A stretch of 30,474 bases of DNA from Truepera sp. (GTDB lineage Bacteria > Deinococcota > Deinococci > Deinococcales > Trueperaceae). The stretch spans positions 1-30,474 of the forward strand of contig JAGXSO010000072.1 of NCBI GenBank assembly GCA_018333775.1, read 5' to 3'. How positions within the stretch are numbered: the first letter of the stretch is position 1; the number at the start of each line of letters is the position of its first letter. Position numbers and translations under genes: made by a program. Shown here one piece after another: positions 1 to 8,021 of the stretch. A model generated the notes under the pieces. That model was not told the origin of the DNA. It saw nothing but the letters and a program-made list of their open reading frames with translations, and searched no databases.

Positions 1-21
1 GAGCCCGAGACGCCAGGATTT

Positions 22-507
22 GTGAAGATGCCGCCGCCGGGTGCTACCTACCGTACCGTCAGCGGCGATGGCCGCCCCGCCGCACCCATCTTGCCGCGCG
101 AAGCGCCCATCGACCTGGGCCAGCGTGAGCGGACCTACCGCCGCCTGGTGCTCCTCGCTCTGCTGCTAATTCTGGCTACCGGCCTAGCTTTGCTTGCTTT
201 TTGGCGCCAGGGATTCGGCAACGTCTTGGAACCTGGGGTCAGTCCGGTGGTGCGCTTCATAGTAAATGTCGGAGTTGTGCCTGACGACCTGCGCCAGGTG
301 CGCCTGGTAGTAGTCGAGAGCCCGGCTGGGTCGCGCCTGCGCCCTGGCAACGAGGTTGCCACCGTCCCTGGCCCGGCGGTGCTCGACCAGGCAGGGTTGT
401 GGCAGCTGCAAGCCCGCTTCCAGAACCTTACCTCGGAGGTCGTGGCGGTGCGCGTCCCGGACGAACGCGCCATCACCATTACGCTCCGTGAGCCCGATAC
501 GCCGTAG
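22..507 (+). CDS. Single-pass membrane protein of unknown function
   Basis: I do not recognise the family. The reading frame is open to the left edge, so the gene may begin outside the window. If it starts inside, the candidates are GTG at 22 or ATG at 28. From GTG 22 it encodes 161 aa: a proline/arginine-rich N-terminal stretch (about residues 1-40), one strongly hydrophobic helix at about 41-60 (a leucine/alanine run), and a soluble C-terminal part of about 100 aa that looks beta-rich. The basic residues just before the helix suggest an N-in, C-out topology. It lies about 75 nt upstream of guaA on the same strand, separated by a short tandem repeat, so co-transcription is possible but not shown. 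Confidence 0.65.
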   Translation: MKMPPPGATYRTVSGDGRPAAPILPREAPIDLGQRERTYRRLVLLALLLILATGLALLAFWRQGFGNVLEPGVSPVVRFIVNVGVVPDDLRQVRLVVVESPAGSRLRPGNEVATVPGPAVLDQAGLWQLQARFQNLTSEVVAVRVPDERAITITLREPDTP

Positions 508-521
508 TCTGGAGGCTGACT

Positions 522-564
522 ACTCGAATACTCGAATACTCGAATACTTGAATACTTGAATACT
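522..564. repeat. Five 8-bp tandem repeats before guaA
   Basis: Three copies of ACTCGAAT (522-545) are followed by two of ACTTGAAT (546-561) and a partial ACT. The array fills most of the gap between the membrane-protein gene and the guaA ribosome-binding site. Unit-copy changes here would alter the guaA leader length. It resembles the other short arrays in this window (14662-14697 and 17337-17401) only in style, not in unit sequence. Confidence 0.9.
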
Positions 565-580
565 GATCTTCGGAGGAACC

Positions 581-2101
581 TTGGCCAGCATCGTCGTTCT
601 CGATTACGGCTCGCAGTACACCCGGCTGATTGCCCGGCGCCTGCGCGAACTCAACGCCTATTCGGTGATCTTGCCCGGCACTAGCGACTTAGCTCAGATA
701 GCGGCGCAAGAGCCCAAAGGTATCATCCTCTCCGGCGGCCCGCAGAGTGTCTACGATCCGGGCGCCCCGCGGTTCCCGACTGGGCTGCTGGAGTCCGGCT
801 GGCCGATACTGGCCATCTGTTATGGGATGCAGCTAATCGCCCAGGCGGTCGGCGGCACGGTTAAGCCGAGCCAGCTGCGCGAGTACGGCAAGGTAGGCTT
901 GAAAAGCTATCAGGGCGAGCTGTTCAAGCATGTTGAAGGCGAGTTTGTGGCCTGGATGAGCCACGGCGATTCGGTTGAGGCCGCTCCGCCGGGCTTTGCG
1001 GTAACTGCTGCCACCGCCAGCACTCCCATTGCCGCTATGGAGGACGCCGAGCGCGGCATCTACTGCTTGCAGTTCCACCCCGAGGTCCGCCACACCCCCA
1101 AGGGGAGTTTGCTGCTGGAGAACTTTCTGGAGCGTTGCGGCCTGAGCCGCGACTGGACGCCGGAGCATATCACCCTGCGGCTGATCCGTGAGGTGCGCCA
1201 GCAGGTAGGATCAGAGCGCGTTCTGCTCGGCATCTCCGGCGGAGTGGACTCGAGCACGCTGGGGCTGTTGCTCCACCGCGCCATCGGCCCTCAGCTGGCG
1301 GCAGTATTTGTCGATCACGGCCTGCTACGGCTTGGTGAGGCCGATGAGGTCGAGCGGGCGTTGCGCGAGCTGGGCGTCAATCTAACGGTGGTCGATGCTT
1401 CGGAGCGGTTTTTGACGGCCTTAAAGGGGGTGACCGACCCCGAGGAGAAGCGCAAAATTATCGGCCGTGAGTTCATCGCGGTGTTCACTAACGAGGCCAA
1501 GCACCAGGGGCCGTTTAAGTTCCTGGCCCAAGGGACGCTCTACCCGGACGTGATCGAGTCGGCAGGCGGTCATGGCGCCGCCAATATCAAGTCGCATCAC
1601 AACGTAGGAGGGCTGCCCAAGGAGCTAGGCTTTGAGCTGCTCGAGCCCTTCCGCACCCTGTTCAAGGACGAGGTGCGCGAGATCGCCCACGCCCTCGGAC
1701 TGCCCACTCACCTGCGCGACCGCCACCCCTTTCCCGGGCCGGGGCTGGCCGTGCGCATCATCGGCGAGGTCACCCCAGAGCGGCTTGCTGTGTTGCGGCG
1801 CGTCGACGACATCTTCATCAGCGCGCTGCGCGAGTTCGGCCTCTACCACGAGACCTGGCAGGCGCTGGCGGTCTTGACGCCGCTCCGCTCGGTCGGGGTG
1901 ATGGGCGACGGGCGTACCTATGCCCATACCGTGGCGCTGCGGGCCGTCTCCAGCGTTGACGGCATGACCGCCGACTGGACCCGCCTCCCTCACGAGTTTT
2001 TGGCCACCGTCGCCAACCGCATCGTGGGCAGCGTGCCCGATGTCAACCGCGTAGTCTACGACATCACCAGCAAGCCGCCGGCCACTATCGAGTGGGAATG
2101 A
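581..2101 (+). CDS. guaA: GMP synthase (glutamine-hydrolysing)
   Basis: This enzyme converts XMP, ATP and glutamine to GMP in the last step of de novo guanine nucleotide synthesis. The 506 aa form the complete two-domain enzyme. The class I glutamine amidotransferase domain has the nucleophile C80 in AICYGMQ and the H166/E168 pair in LQFHPEV. The ATP pyrophosphatase domain has the P-loop-like SGGVDSS at 219-225, followed by the C-terminal dimerisation domain ending in the usual KPPATIEWE. Length is normal. The start is TTG at 581, supported by GGAGG at 572-576 and by [14 protein letters not shown] as the expected N-terminus. The stop overlaps the start of a 39-codon ORF (ATGA). Confidence 0.97.
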   Translation: MASIVVLDYGSQYTRLIARRLRELNAYSVILPGTSDLAQIAAQEPKGIILSGGPQSVYDPGAPRFPTGLLESGWPILAICYGMQLIAQAVGGTVKPSQLREYGKVGLKSYQGELFKHVEGEFVAWMSHGDSVEAAPPGFAVTAATASTPIAAMEDAERGIYCLQFHPEVRHTPKGSLLLENFLERCGLSRDWTPEHITLRLIREVRQQVGSERVLLGISGGVDSSTLGLLLHRAIGPQLAAVFVDHGLLRLGEADEVERALRELGVNLTVVDASERFLTALKGVTDPEEKRKIIGREFIAVFTNEAKHQGPFKFLAQGTLYPDVIESAGGHGAANIKSHHNVGGLPKELGFELLEPFRTLFKDEVREIAHALGLPTHLRDRHPFPGPGLAVRIIGEVTPERLAVLRRVDDIFISALREFGLYHETWQALAVLTPLRSVGVMGDGRTYAHTVALRAVSSVDGMTADWTRLPHEFLATVANRIVGSVPDVNRVVYDITSKPPATIEWE

Positions 2102-2217
2102 CACGCCTGGGCACGGTGCTTTTTGCAGTCATCGTGGGCTACTTCATGCAGCGCTCGTTACGGCTGTTCCGCTACCAGCACGGCCCGGTTGCGCCAGTGG
2201 CTAGCCCGGCGGATTAA
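2098..2217 (+). CDS. 39-aa single-helix membrane microprotein
   Basis: This is a short ORF in the apparent gap between guaA and the EVE gene. Its ATG overlaps the guaA stop codon (ATGA, 4 nt), a classic translational-coupling arrangement, and its TAA ends 4 nt before the ATG of the EVE gene. The encoded peptide begins [19 protein letters not shown]: one hydrophobic segment at about residues 4-17, then a basic stretch and a short proline/alanine tail. It fits tightly between two real genes without gaps, which favours a true gene over chance. Function is unknown. No homologue can be named from sequence alone. Confidence 0.55.
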   Translation: MTRLGTVLFAVIVGYFMQRSLRLFRYQHGPVAPVASPAD

Positions 2218-2221
2218 GCCG

Positions 2222-2695
2222 ATGAACTCCTGGCTAGTCAAAACTGAGCCTGAGCTTTTTAGCTTTGCTGACCTGCTCGCGGCGCCGGAGCAGACCGCAA
2301 GCTGGGACGGGGTGCGCAACTACCAGGCGCGCAACTACCTCAAAGCCATGGCGCTCGGCGACCGGGTGCTGATTTATCACTCGAGCTGCCCGGTGCCAGG
2401 GGTGGTCGGTGTAGCTACGGTGGTGCGCACCCATTACCCTGACCCTACCCAGTTCGAACCCGCTAGCCGCTATTTCGACCCTCAGAGCACCGTGGCCAAG
2501 CCGCGCTGGGTAGCGGTCGATCTGCGAGCCGCCTGCTCCCTTCCTCGCTTAGTGGCTCTATCAGAACTCCGCGCCGAGCCCGCTTTGCTCGAGCTTAGAC
2601 TTCTACAGCGCGGCAGCCGCCTGAGCGTCATGCCGCTGCGCGCGAGCGAGTACCAGGCCATAGTAGCGCTCGCCGACCGGCCTCAGGAGGGATGA
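2222..2695 (+). CDS. EVE-domain protein (DUF55/THYN1-like)
   Basis: The 157-aa protein begins MNSWLVKTEPELFSFADL and continues with SWDGVRNYQARNYLKAM and GDRVLIYHS, the hallmarks of the EVE domain. EVE is a PUA-like fold related to YTH and ASCH domains that binds modified bases in nucleic acids. ATG 2222 is chosen because the family starts at this SWL[V/L]KTEP motif and because the upstream 39-codon ORF ends at 2217. The longer in-frame start at 2123 would overlap that ORF in another frame. There is no strong Shine-Dalgarno sequence, so translation probably depends on coupling. Its cellular role in bacteria is not established for this family member. Confidence 0.85.
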   Translation: MNSWLVKTEPELFSFADLLAAPEQTASWDGVRNYQARNYLKAMALGDRVLIYHSSCPVPGVVGVATVVRTHYPDPTQFEPASRYFDPQSTVAKPRWVAVDLRAACSLPRLVALSELRAEPALLELRLLQRGSRLSVMPLRASEYQAIVALADRPQEG

Positions 2696-2747
2696 AGTGC
2701 TGGACTGATCAGCCCTAGAGCGGTAGGCAAGCTGCGGAGTCAGGGCC

Positions 2748-3908
2748 TCACGCATCCTCCAACCTCAGTAAGTCTTCCACGGTCTCGCGGCGCCGCGCCA
2801 GGATCAGCTCACCGCCACGGACAGCCACCTCAGCCGGGCGGAGGCTGGAGGCGTAGTTCGAGGCCATCGTAAAGCCATAAGCCCCAGCCTGTTCAACCAG
2901 CAACAGATCGCCGCGCCGCGGGCTTGGCAGCGTGCGCGCTCGCCCCAGCCGGTCGGCGTTCTCGCACAGCGGCCCATCGATATCGACCAATACCGGCAGT
3001 CGATCGGTCTCGGTCACGCCGATCAGCCGGATAGGGTGTAGGGCGCCGTAAAGGGCCGGGCGGAGCAGATCGGCCATCCCCGCGTCGGCGATAACGTGGT
3101 TAACCGGTCCCGCCTTGACCTGTACGACCCGCGTCAGCAGGAACCCGGCCTCGGCTACCAGGTAGCGGCCTGGCTCGAGCACGAGCTGCAAGTCATAGCG
3201 CCTGATAAAGTCGCGCAAGCGCGTTGCGAACTCCGCCAGCGGGAAATTGGGCACCGCGAAGCCGCCGCCGATATCGAGCAGGTCCGCTGGGAACTGCTGG
3301 TAAAACTCTGCGAGCAGTGCCAGGATCTCGTCGTAGACCGCCAGCTCACCGATCTGTGAACCGGCGTGAACGTGAAAGCCCAGCAGTTGCCCCCGCGCTG
3401 CCAACTCCTCGGCGAGCTGCCCGGCCTCTTCAAGCGACATTCCAAACTTCGATGAGGCTGCGCCGGTAGCCAGATGCTCGTGAGTATGTGGGTCGAGCGC
3501 CGGGTTGAGGCGCACCAGAAAGCCGACCTGGGGATCCTCGGCCTGCCAGAGCTGCCACTGCGAGTAGCTGTCGAGGCTTACCCGCCGCACACCGCAGCGC
3601 AGGGCCTCGTGGATCAGCGCGGTGTCCTGCCCCGGCCCGCCCAATAACACCCTCTCGGCAGGAATGCCGGCGACTAGCGCCCGTTTTAGCTCGCCCAGGG
3701 TGATCACTTCGGCGCCCACCCCCGCTGCCGCCAGATGGCGCAACACCGCCCCGTTGGGGTTGGCCTTGACAGCGTAGTGGATGCGCGCTTCCGGCAGCGC
3801 CCGGCGCAGACGGCCTAGCGCGCGGCCAATCGCCTCAAGCTCGTAGACATACGTCGGCGTGCCGTACTGCTCGGCCACGCGCTGCAACAAAACATCGGAC
3901 AGGCTCAC
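2748..3908 (-). CDS. lysA: Diaminopimelate decarboxylase (LysA-like, PLP fold III)
   Basis: The predicted enzyme decarboxylates meso-diaminopimelate to lysine using PLP. The 386 aa contain the PLP lysine K48 in YAVKANPN, HVHAGSQ at 179-185, the phosphate-binding LDIGGGF at 211-217, EPGR at 245-248, the substrate-site C315 in GPLCENAD, and AYGFTMASNY at 343-352. The usual CES is CEN here. Length is slightly short for LysA (about 400-420). GTG 3908 is the start; a TATCAT box lies 7 nt upstream, suggesting a leaderless mRNA. It diverges from the CoA-disulfide-reductase gene. Related fold III decarboxylases (carboxynorspermidine, ornithine) are possible alternatives, but the motif set favours LysA. 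Confidence 0.85.
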   Translation of the reverse strand: MSLSDVLLQRVAEQYGTPTYVYELEAIGRALGRLRRALPEARIHYAVKANPNGAVLRHLAAAGVGAEVITLGELKRALVAGIPAERVLLGGPGQDTALIHEALRCGVRRVSLDSYSQWQLWQAEDPQVGFLVRLNPALDPHTHEHLATGAASSKFGMSLEEAGQLAEELAARGQLLGFHVHAGSQIGELAVYDEILALLAEFYQQFPADLLDIGGGFAVPNFPLAEFATRLRDFIRRYDLQLVLEPGRYLVAEAGFLLTRVVQVKAGPVNHVIADAGMADLLRPALYGALHPIRLIGVTETDRLPVLVDIDGPLCENADRLGRARTLPSPRRGDLLLVEQAGAYGFTMASNYASSLRPAEVAVRGGELILARRRETVEDLLRLEDA

Positions 3909-3915
3909 GTAACCG

Positions 3916-3938
3916 ATGATATCAACCTGGCGTACAAT
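3916..3938. promoter_or_regulatory. Divergent, probably leaderless promoters of lysA and the CoA-disulfide-reductase gene
   Basis: The whole intergenic gap is 35 bp (3909-3943). On the minus strand TATCAT (3916-3921) lies 7 nt before the GTG of lysA. On the plus strand TACAAT (3933-3938) lies 5 nt before the ATG of the oxidoreductase gene. Neither gene has a Shine-Dalgarno sequence here, so both transcripts would start at or within a few nt of the start codon. The two -10 boxes are separated by 11 bp, so polymerases should exclude each other. Confidence 0.6.
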
Positions 3939-3943
3939 ACGGC

Positions 3944-5281
3944 ATGGCTAAACTCCTGATCATCGGCGGCGTGGCCGGCGGTATGAGCACCGCCGCCAAA
4001 GCCAAGCGTGAAAACCCCGACCTCGAAGTGGTGGTCTACGAGCGCACTGAGCATATCTCCTACGGTGCTTGCGGCATGCCTTACGTTCTGGAGGGGGTCA
4101 TCCCCTCGCTTAGCAAGCTCATCGCCCGTACCCCCGAGCGAATGGCCCGGGAGGGAGTGACGGCCCATGTGCAGCGCGAGGTTATTGCCGTCGATCAGGC
4201 AGGGCGACGGGTTACTGTCAAAAACCTCATCACCGGCGAGCTGTTTACCGATAGTTACGACACCCTGGTCTTCGCTACCGGAGCGCGAGCGGTGCGACCG
4301 CCGCTGCCGGGAGTCACGCTACCCGGCGTGCATACCCTTAAAAGCCTAGCGGACGCTGCCGCCATCGAGGCGCAGCTTGGCAGCGCCCAGCGGGCGGTGA
4401 TCGTAGGCGGCGGCTATATCGGCCTGGAGATGGCCGAGGCGCTGCGCCAGCGCGGGCTTATGGTCACGGTAGTGGAGATGCTGCCGCAACTGTTGGCCAA
4501 CTTCGACCCAGATATAGCGGCGCTGGCCCAGGAAGAGCTTGCGGCACACGGCGTCGAGGTCAGGCTCAATACCCGGGTGTTGGGCTTTAGTGGAAATGGC
4601 GTAGTGGAGGTAGTACACACCGAGTCCGGCGACTTGCCCGCCGAGCTGGTGCTGCTGTCGGTCGGGGTGGCGCCCAACAGCGAGCTAGCGCAAGCTATCG
4701 GGGTGGCGCTAAGCCCGCAGGGAGCTATCCTGACCGACTCGCAAATGCGCACTAACCTTCCCGGCGTCTATGCTGCGGGCGACGTAGCGGCAGCCCGGCA
4801 CCTGGTCAGCAGCCAGACGGTGTGGCTACCGCTGGGCGATACCGCCAACAAGATGGGGCGGGTGGCTGGAACGGTCATCGCGGGCAAAGAGGCGCGCTTT
4901 TTAGGCGTACTAGGCACTGCCATCGTCAAAGTTTTCGACAAGGCGCTGGCCCGCACCGGCCTGAGCAGCCAGGAGGCCGTGGCGGCAGGCTTTGACTTTA
5001 GGAGCGCCCGCGTGAGCAGCACCGATCACGCCCACTACTACCCCGATAAACGCCCCCTGGAAGTAAAACTGCTCTGGGACGGCCCCAGCCAGCGGCTGCT
5101 GGGCGGCCAGATCGTAGGCCACGGCGATGCCGTCAAGCGGATCGACGTCTTAGCGGCGCTGCTCTTCAAGCAGGCGACCATCCAAGACTTGGCCGACCTT
5201 GATCTAGCCTACGCCCCACCCTTTAGTGGCGTCTGGGATGCCCTGCTGTTAGCGGCTAATGTCGCCTTAGCCGAAGCGTGA
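3944..5281 (+). CDS. CoA-disulfide reductase-like FAD/NAD(P)H oxidoreductase
   Basis: Single-cysteine member of the pyridine nucleotide-disulfide oxidoreductase family. The 445 aa show an N-terminal FAD Rossmann motif (LLIIGGVAGGMS), the redox cysteine C43 in SYGACGMPY, a second dinucleotide motif VIVGGGYIGLEMAEAL in mid-protein, the FAD motif GVYAAGDVA, and a C-terminal dimerisation domain with HAHYYPDKRPLEVKL. C43 and the HYYP tyrosines match CoA-disulfide reductase, which reduces CoA disulfide with NAD(P)H for thiol redox control. NADH oxidase, CoA-persulfide reductase and polysulfide reductase share this architecture and cannot be excluded. The start is ATG 3944, apparently leaderless. 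The next gene follows after 12 nt. Confidence 0.82.
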   Translation: MAKLLIIGGVAGGMSTAAKAKRENPDLEVVVYERTEHISYGACGMPYVLEGVIPSLSKLIARTPERMAREGVTAHVQREVIAVDQAGRRVTVKNLITGELFTDSYDTLVFATGARAVRPPLPGVTLPGVHTLKSLADAAAIEAQLGSAQRAVIVGGGYIGLEMAEALRQRGLMVTVVEMLPQLLANFDPDIAALAQEELAAHGVEVRLNTRVLGFSGNGVVEVVHTESGDLPAELVLLSVGVAPNSELAQAIGVALSPQGAILTDSQMRTNLPGVYAAGDVAAARHLVSSQTVWLPLGDTANKMGRVAGTVIAGKEARFLGVLGTAIVKVFDKALARTGLSSQEAVAAGFDFRSARVSSTDHAHYYPDKRPLEVKLLWDGPSQRLLGGQIVGHGDAVKRIDVLAALLFKQATIQDLADLDLAYAPPFSGVWDALLLAANVALAEA

Positions 5282-5293
5282 TAGCCTAAAACC

Positions 5294-5785
5294 ATGATGA
5301 ACCGTCAGCTCCGCCGAGCTTCCGGAAAGACCGACAAAAAGAAAGAGCGCGAACAGCAAAAGCGCAAGGAAGCTCGCACCGTGGCCCGTCAGGCCTCGCG
5401 TCAAGCCCGCAGTAACCGGGTGCCCGGCCCACCGACCGCCCGCTCGCCGGGGCGCTATGCGGGTTGGCTAGCCCTGGCCAGCGCGGTGATCATGAGCCTG
5501 CAAGCCGTAGCGCCACAGCTCGAGCGCACTACTCTAACCAGCATCGTAGACGCGCTGTTTTTCGTCATCTTCGGCTACTTCTTTAGCCTCTTCTTGCTGC
5601 GGCGCCTGGTGCCGCGGGCTATCCTTGTCACGGTAGGGATCGGCACGCTGCTAGGTGCCGGCATCGAGCTGGCCAAGTACCTGCAAGTTGCTACCGCTGA
5701 CCCGATAAGGGTGCTAATAGCTGTCCCTGCCCTAATAATCGGCGCCTGGATCGCCAAAGCCCTCTATTTGCAGGCCCAAAAGTAG
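5294..5785 (+). CDS. Four-helix membrane protein with a charged N-terminus
   Basis: The family is not recognised. The 163 aa start with a very basic, lysine/arginine/glutamate-rich tail (about residues 1-55). Four hydrophobic segments follow at about 56-74, 84-101, 108-126 and 137-157, the second and third forming a tight hairpin with the basic loop LLRRLVPRA. The positively charged N-tail suggests a cytoplasmic N-terminus that may touch membrane lipids, ribosomes or nucleic acid. It begins 12 nt after the oxidoreductase stop (ATG 5294 or 5297), so the two are probably one transcript. Confidence 0.7.
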   Translation: MMNRQLRRASGKTDKKKEREQQKRKEARTVARQASRQARSNRVPGPPTARSPGRYAGWLALASAVIMSLQAVAPQLERTTLTSIVDALFFVIFGYFFSLFLLRRLVPRAILVTVGIGTLLGAGIELAKYLQVATADPIRVLIAVPALIIGAWIAKALYLQAQK

Positions 5786-5834
5786 CGCTGTGATCCCCCC
5801 GTTTAACTACTGCTCAACACTCGGCTGTATCCCC

Positions 5835-5863
5835 TTGACGAATCCTGCATCTTGGGGTACAGT
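5835..5863 (+). promoter_or_regulatory. Sigma-70-type promoter upstream of mtnN
   Basis: TTGACG (5835-5840) and TACAGT (5858-5863) are separated by exactly 17 bp, a near-consensus vegetative promoter. The predicted transcript start is near 5870, about 36 nt before the mtnN ATG. A hairpin with a T-tract lies between start site and ATG. Confidence 0.7.
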
Positions 5864-5873
5864 AAAAATATCA

Positions 5874-5898
5874 GCGCGCCAGACGCGCCTATTTTTTT
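5874..5898 (+). terminator. Short hairpin plus T7 tract in the mtnN leader
   Basis: GCGCG (5874-5878) pairs with CGCGC (5884-5888) around a 5-nt loop. After CTA, seven T residues follow (5892-5898). This is the form of a small intrinsic terminator. Because it lies downstream of the predicted mtnN promoter but upstream of the start codon, it could attenuate mtnN. Alternatively it stops transcripts from the upstream membrane-protein gene. The stem is short (5 bp). Confidence 0.45.
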
Positions 5899-5905
5899 GC
5901 CCCAC

Positions 5906-6598
5906 ATGGCCGACCTGACCGGCGTCATCGGCGCCATGCCGGAGGAGCTGGCAGCGCTCCTTGAGCCCCTCAGCCGACCGAGCCGCAAGCAGGAGGGGGC
6001 TTTTATCCTCACCCGAGGCCGGCTCGACGGCCACCCGGTCTTAGTCGCCCAGTGCGGTATCGGCAAGGTCAACGCCGCCGCCCTTACCACCCTGCTGATC
6101 CTCAAGGGGGCTAAGCGCCTGATCTTCACCGGGGTAGCGGGGGCGGTCGATCCCGGCCTAGCGGTCGGTGACTTAGTGATCAGCCGAGACGCCGTGCAAC
6201 ACGATCTTGACGTTACCGCGCTAGGCTACGCCATAGGCCAGGTGCCGGGTGAAGCCATGAGCTGGCCCGCCGACCCGTACTTGCAGGCCATCGCGCTAGA
6301 GGCCGCGCAGAGCCGCCCAGGGGTTAAGGCCGTACTGGGGCGGATCGCCTCGGGCGATCAGTTTGTGGCCAGCGCTGAGCGGGTGCGCTGGCTCCGCGAG
6401 TCGCTACAAGCTACCTGCGTGGAGATGGAGGGGGCCGCCATGGCCCAGGTCTGCGCTAAGTGGGAGGTGCCGTTTGTGATCATCCGCAGCATCAGCGACA
6501 CTGCCGACCACAGCGCCGGCACTGACTTTCGCGAGTTCACCCCGCTGGCCGCCGAGCGTGCCGTGCAGGTGGTGCGGCAGATCCTGCGCCGCCTCTAG
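5906..6598 (+). CDS. mtnN: 5'-methylthioadenosine/S-adenosylhomocysteine nucleosidase
   Basis: The enzyme hydrolyses MTA and SAH to adenine plus the thioribose, in methionine salvage and removal of SAM by-products. The 230 aa match the PNP/UDP phosphorylase fold: GVIGAMPEE with acidic E13 near the N-terminus, GIGKVNAA at 51-58, TGVAGA, ASGDQFV, CVEMEGAAMAQV with E173/E175, and SISDTAD with the general-acid position D198. Length is normal. ATG 5906 is preferred; an upstream in-frame TTG at 5852 would add 18 residues but overlaps the promoter. No Shine-Dalgarno sequence is visible. The gene is monocistronic in appearance. Confidence 0.92.
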   Translation: MADLTGVIGAMPEELAALLEPLSRPSRKQEGAFILTRGRLDGHPVLVAQCGIGKVNAAALTTLLILKGAKRLIFTGVAGAVDPGLAVGDLVISRDAVQHDLDVTALGYAIGQVPGEAMSWPADPYLQAIALEAAQSRPGVKAVLGRIASGDQFVASAERVRWLRESLQATCVEMEGAAMAQVCAKWEVPFVIIRSISDTADHSAGTDFREFTPLAAERAVQVVRQILRRL

Positions 6599-6660
6599 CA
6601 TGGGCCGCGTCGCGAAGACCTGTTCGGCTAGCTCTGCGGCGCTAGACCTGGCTACTACTG

Positions 6661-6669
6661 TGCTAGACT
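6661..6669 (+). promoter_or_regulatory. Extended -10 promoter for the 21-codon micro-ORF
   Basis: TGC followed by TAGACT (6664-6669) forms an extended -10 element. A GTG codon lies 6 nt downstream at 6676, the same spacing seen at several other genes in this window. No convincing -35 box is seen. Confidence 0.5.
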
Positions 6670-6675
6670 CGATCC

Positions 6676-6741
6676 GTGAAGCCGCGCCCGCGCGTGCGCA
6701 CCCCGCGCACCTTTAAGATCAAGCACCAACGCTGGCGATAA
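6676..6741 (+). CDS. 21-aa basic peptide ORF upstream of trpB
   Basis: GTG 6676 to TAA 6739-6741 encodes 21 residues, more than a third of them Arg, Lys or His, beginning MKPRPRVRTPRTFKIK and containing one Trp near the end. It lies in the 217-bp gap between mtnN and trpB and has its own extended -10 box 6 nt upstream, so it would be translated from a leaderless mRNA. It could be a tiny ribosome-associated or RNA-binding peptide, or a leader peptide for trpBA. Against a classical trp attenuator, only one Trp codon is present and no clear alternative hairpins with a T-tract follow. Chance ORF remains possible. Confidence 0.4.
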   Translation: MKPRPRVRTPRTFKIKHQRWR

Positions 6742-6815
6742 GCCCGCGCTACCCCCTGCCTATACAGCACCTCACACCTTACACTCACTCGCTCCGGTTA
6801 CATCCTGGAGGTTAG

Positions 6816-8021
6816 ATGTTCCCTCTCCCCGACCCACGTGGCCGCTACGGCGCCTACGGCGGGCGCTATGTGCCCGAAACCCTGATCCCTGCGCTCGACG
6901 AGCTGACCATCGCTTATCAAGAGGCCAAGGCCGACCCCGCCTTTCAGGTCGAGTTGAACCATTACCTCAAGACCTTTGTGGGCCGCCCCAGCCCGCTCAC
7001 CCTGGCCAAGAACCTCACGGCGCGGTGTGGCGGCGCCAAGATCTATCTCAAGCGCGAGGACTTAAACCACACCGGTGCGCATAAGATCAACAATACCATC
7101 GGCCAGGCGCTGTTGGCTAGACGGATGGGTAAACAGCGCCTGATTGCCGAGACTGGCGCCGGTCAGCACGGCGTGGCCACCGCTACCGCGGCGGCGCTGT
7201 TGGGGCTGGAGTGCGTCATCTACATGGGCGAAGAGGATATGCGGCGCCAGGCTCTAAATGTCTATCGCATGAAGCTGCTAGGCGCCGAGGTGAAGCCGGT
7301 CGGTATCGGCACCCGCACCCTTAAGGACGCCATCAATGAGGCCATCCGCGACTGGGTCACCAACGTGCGCGATACCTTTTACCTGATCGGTTCGGTGGTG
7401 GGGCCGCACCCCTATCCGATGGTGGTGCGCGACTTTCAGAGCGTGATCGGCCTGGAGACCCAGGAGCAGTTGCTAGAGGCCGAAGGGCGCCGTTGTCCGG
7501 ACGCGGTAGTGGCCTGTATCGGCGGTGGCTCCAACGGAATTGGCATCTTTGCGCCCTACGCCTACTTGCCTGCCGCCGAGCGCCCCCGGCTGATCGGTGT
7601 TGAGGCGGCGGGGCACGGGCTAGCGAGCGGCGCACACGCCGCCAGCATCACCAGGGGTAAGCGCGGCGTGTTGCACGGCGCACTGATGTACTTGCTATCG
7701 GACGACTACGGTCAGATCAGCCCGGCCCACTCGATCTCGGCCGGGCTCGACTACCCTGGGGTGGGGCCGGAGCACAGCTACTTTGCCGATGCCGGCATCG
7801 CTGAGTACGTGGCAGTCGATGACCGGCAGGCACTAGCCGCCTTTGAGGTGCTGAGTCGGAGCGAAGGGATCATCCCCGCGCTAGAGACCAGCCACGCCGT
7901 CTACTACGCCATGCAGCTCGCCTCCACCATGGCCATTGAGCAGATCATCGTCATTAACCTCTCAGGCCGGGGCGATAAGGATGTGAGTGAAGTTATGCAG
8001 CTGGCCGGAGGCCGGTCATGA
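6816..8021 (+). CDS. trpB: Tryptophan synthase beta chain
   Basis: Condenses indole with L-serine to make tryptophan, as the PLP subunit of the alpha2-beta2 complex. The 401 aa begin with the usual [15 protein letters not shown], carry the PLP lysine K90 in HTGAHKINN, the phosphate-binding loop GGGSNGIG, and the C-terminal NLSGRGDKD. The length is standard for the TrpB1 type. ATG 6816 is preceded by TGGAGG at a good distance, in contrast to the leaderless genes nearby. The gene overlaps trpA by 4 nt (ATGA). The other trp genes are not in the window, so trpBA is a detached two-gene operon here. Confidence 0.97.
   Translation: MFPLPDPRGRYGAYGGRYVPETLIPALDELTIAYQEAKADPAFQVELNHYLKTFVGRPSPLTLAKNLTARCGGAKIYLKREDLNHTGAHKINNTIGQALLARRMGKQRLIAETGAGQHGVATATAAALLGLECVIYMGEEDMRRQALNVYRMKLLGAEVKPVGIGTRTLKDAINEAIRDWVTNVRDTFYLIGSVVGPHPYPMVVRDFQSVIGLETQEQLLEAEGRRCPDAVVACIGGGSNGIGIFAPYAYLPAAERPRLIGVEAAGHGLASGAHAASITRGKRGVLHGALMYLLSDDYGQISPAHSISAGLDYPGVGPEHSYFADAGIAEYVAVDDRQALAAFEVLSRSEGIIPALETSHAVYYAMQLASTMAIEQIIVINLSGRGDKDVSEVMQLAGGRS

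Noticed and set aside
6676..6815. Classical trp attenuator ahead of trpBA
   Set aside because: The leader ORF has only one Trp codon, and no pair of competing hairpins with a T-tract is visible before trpB.
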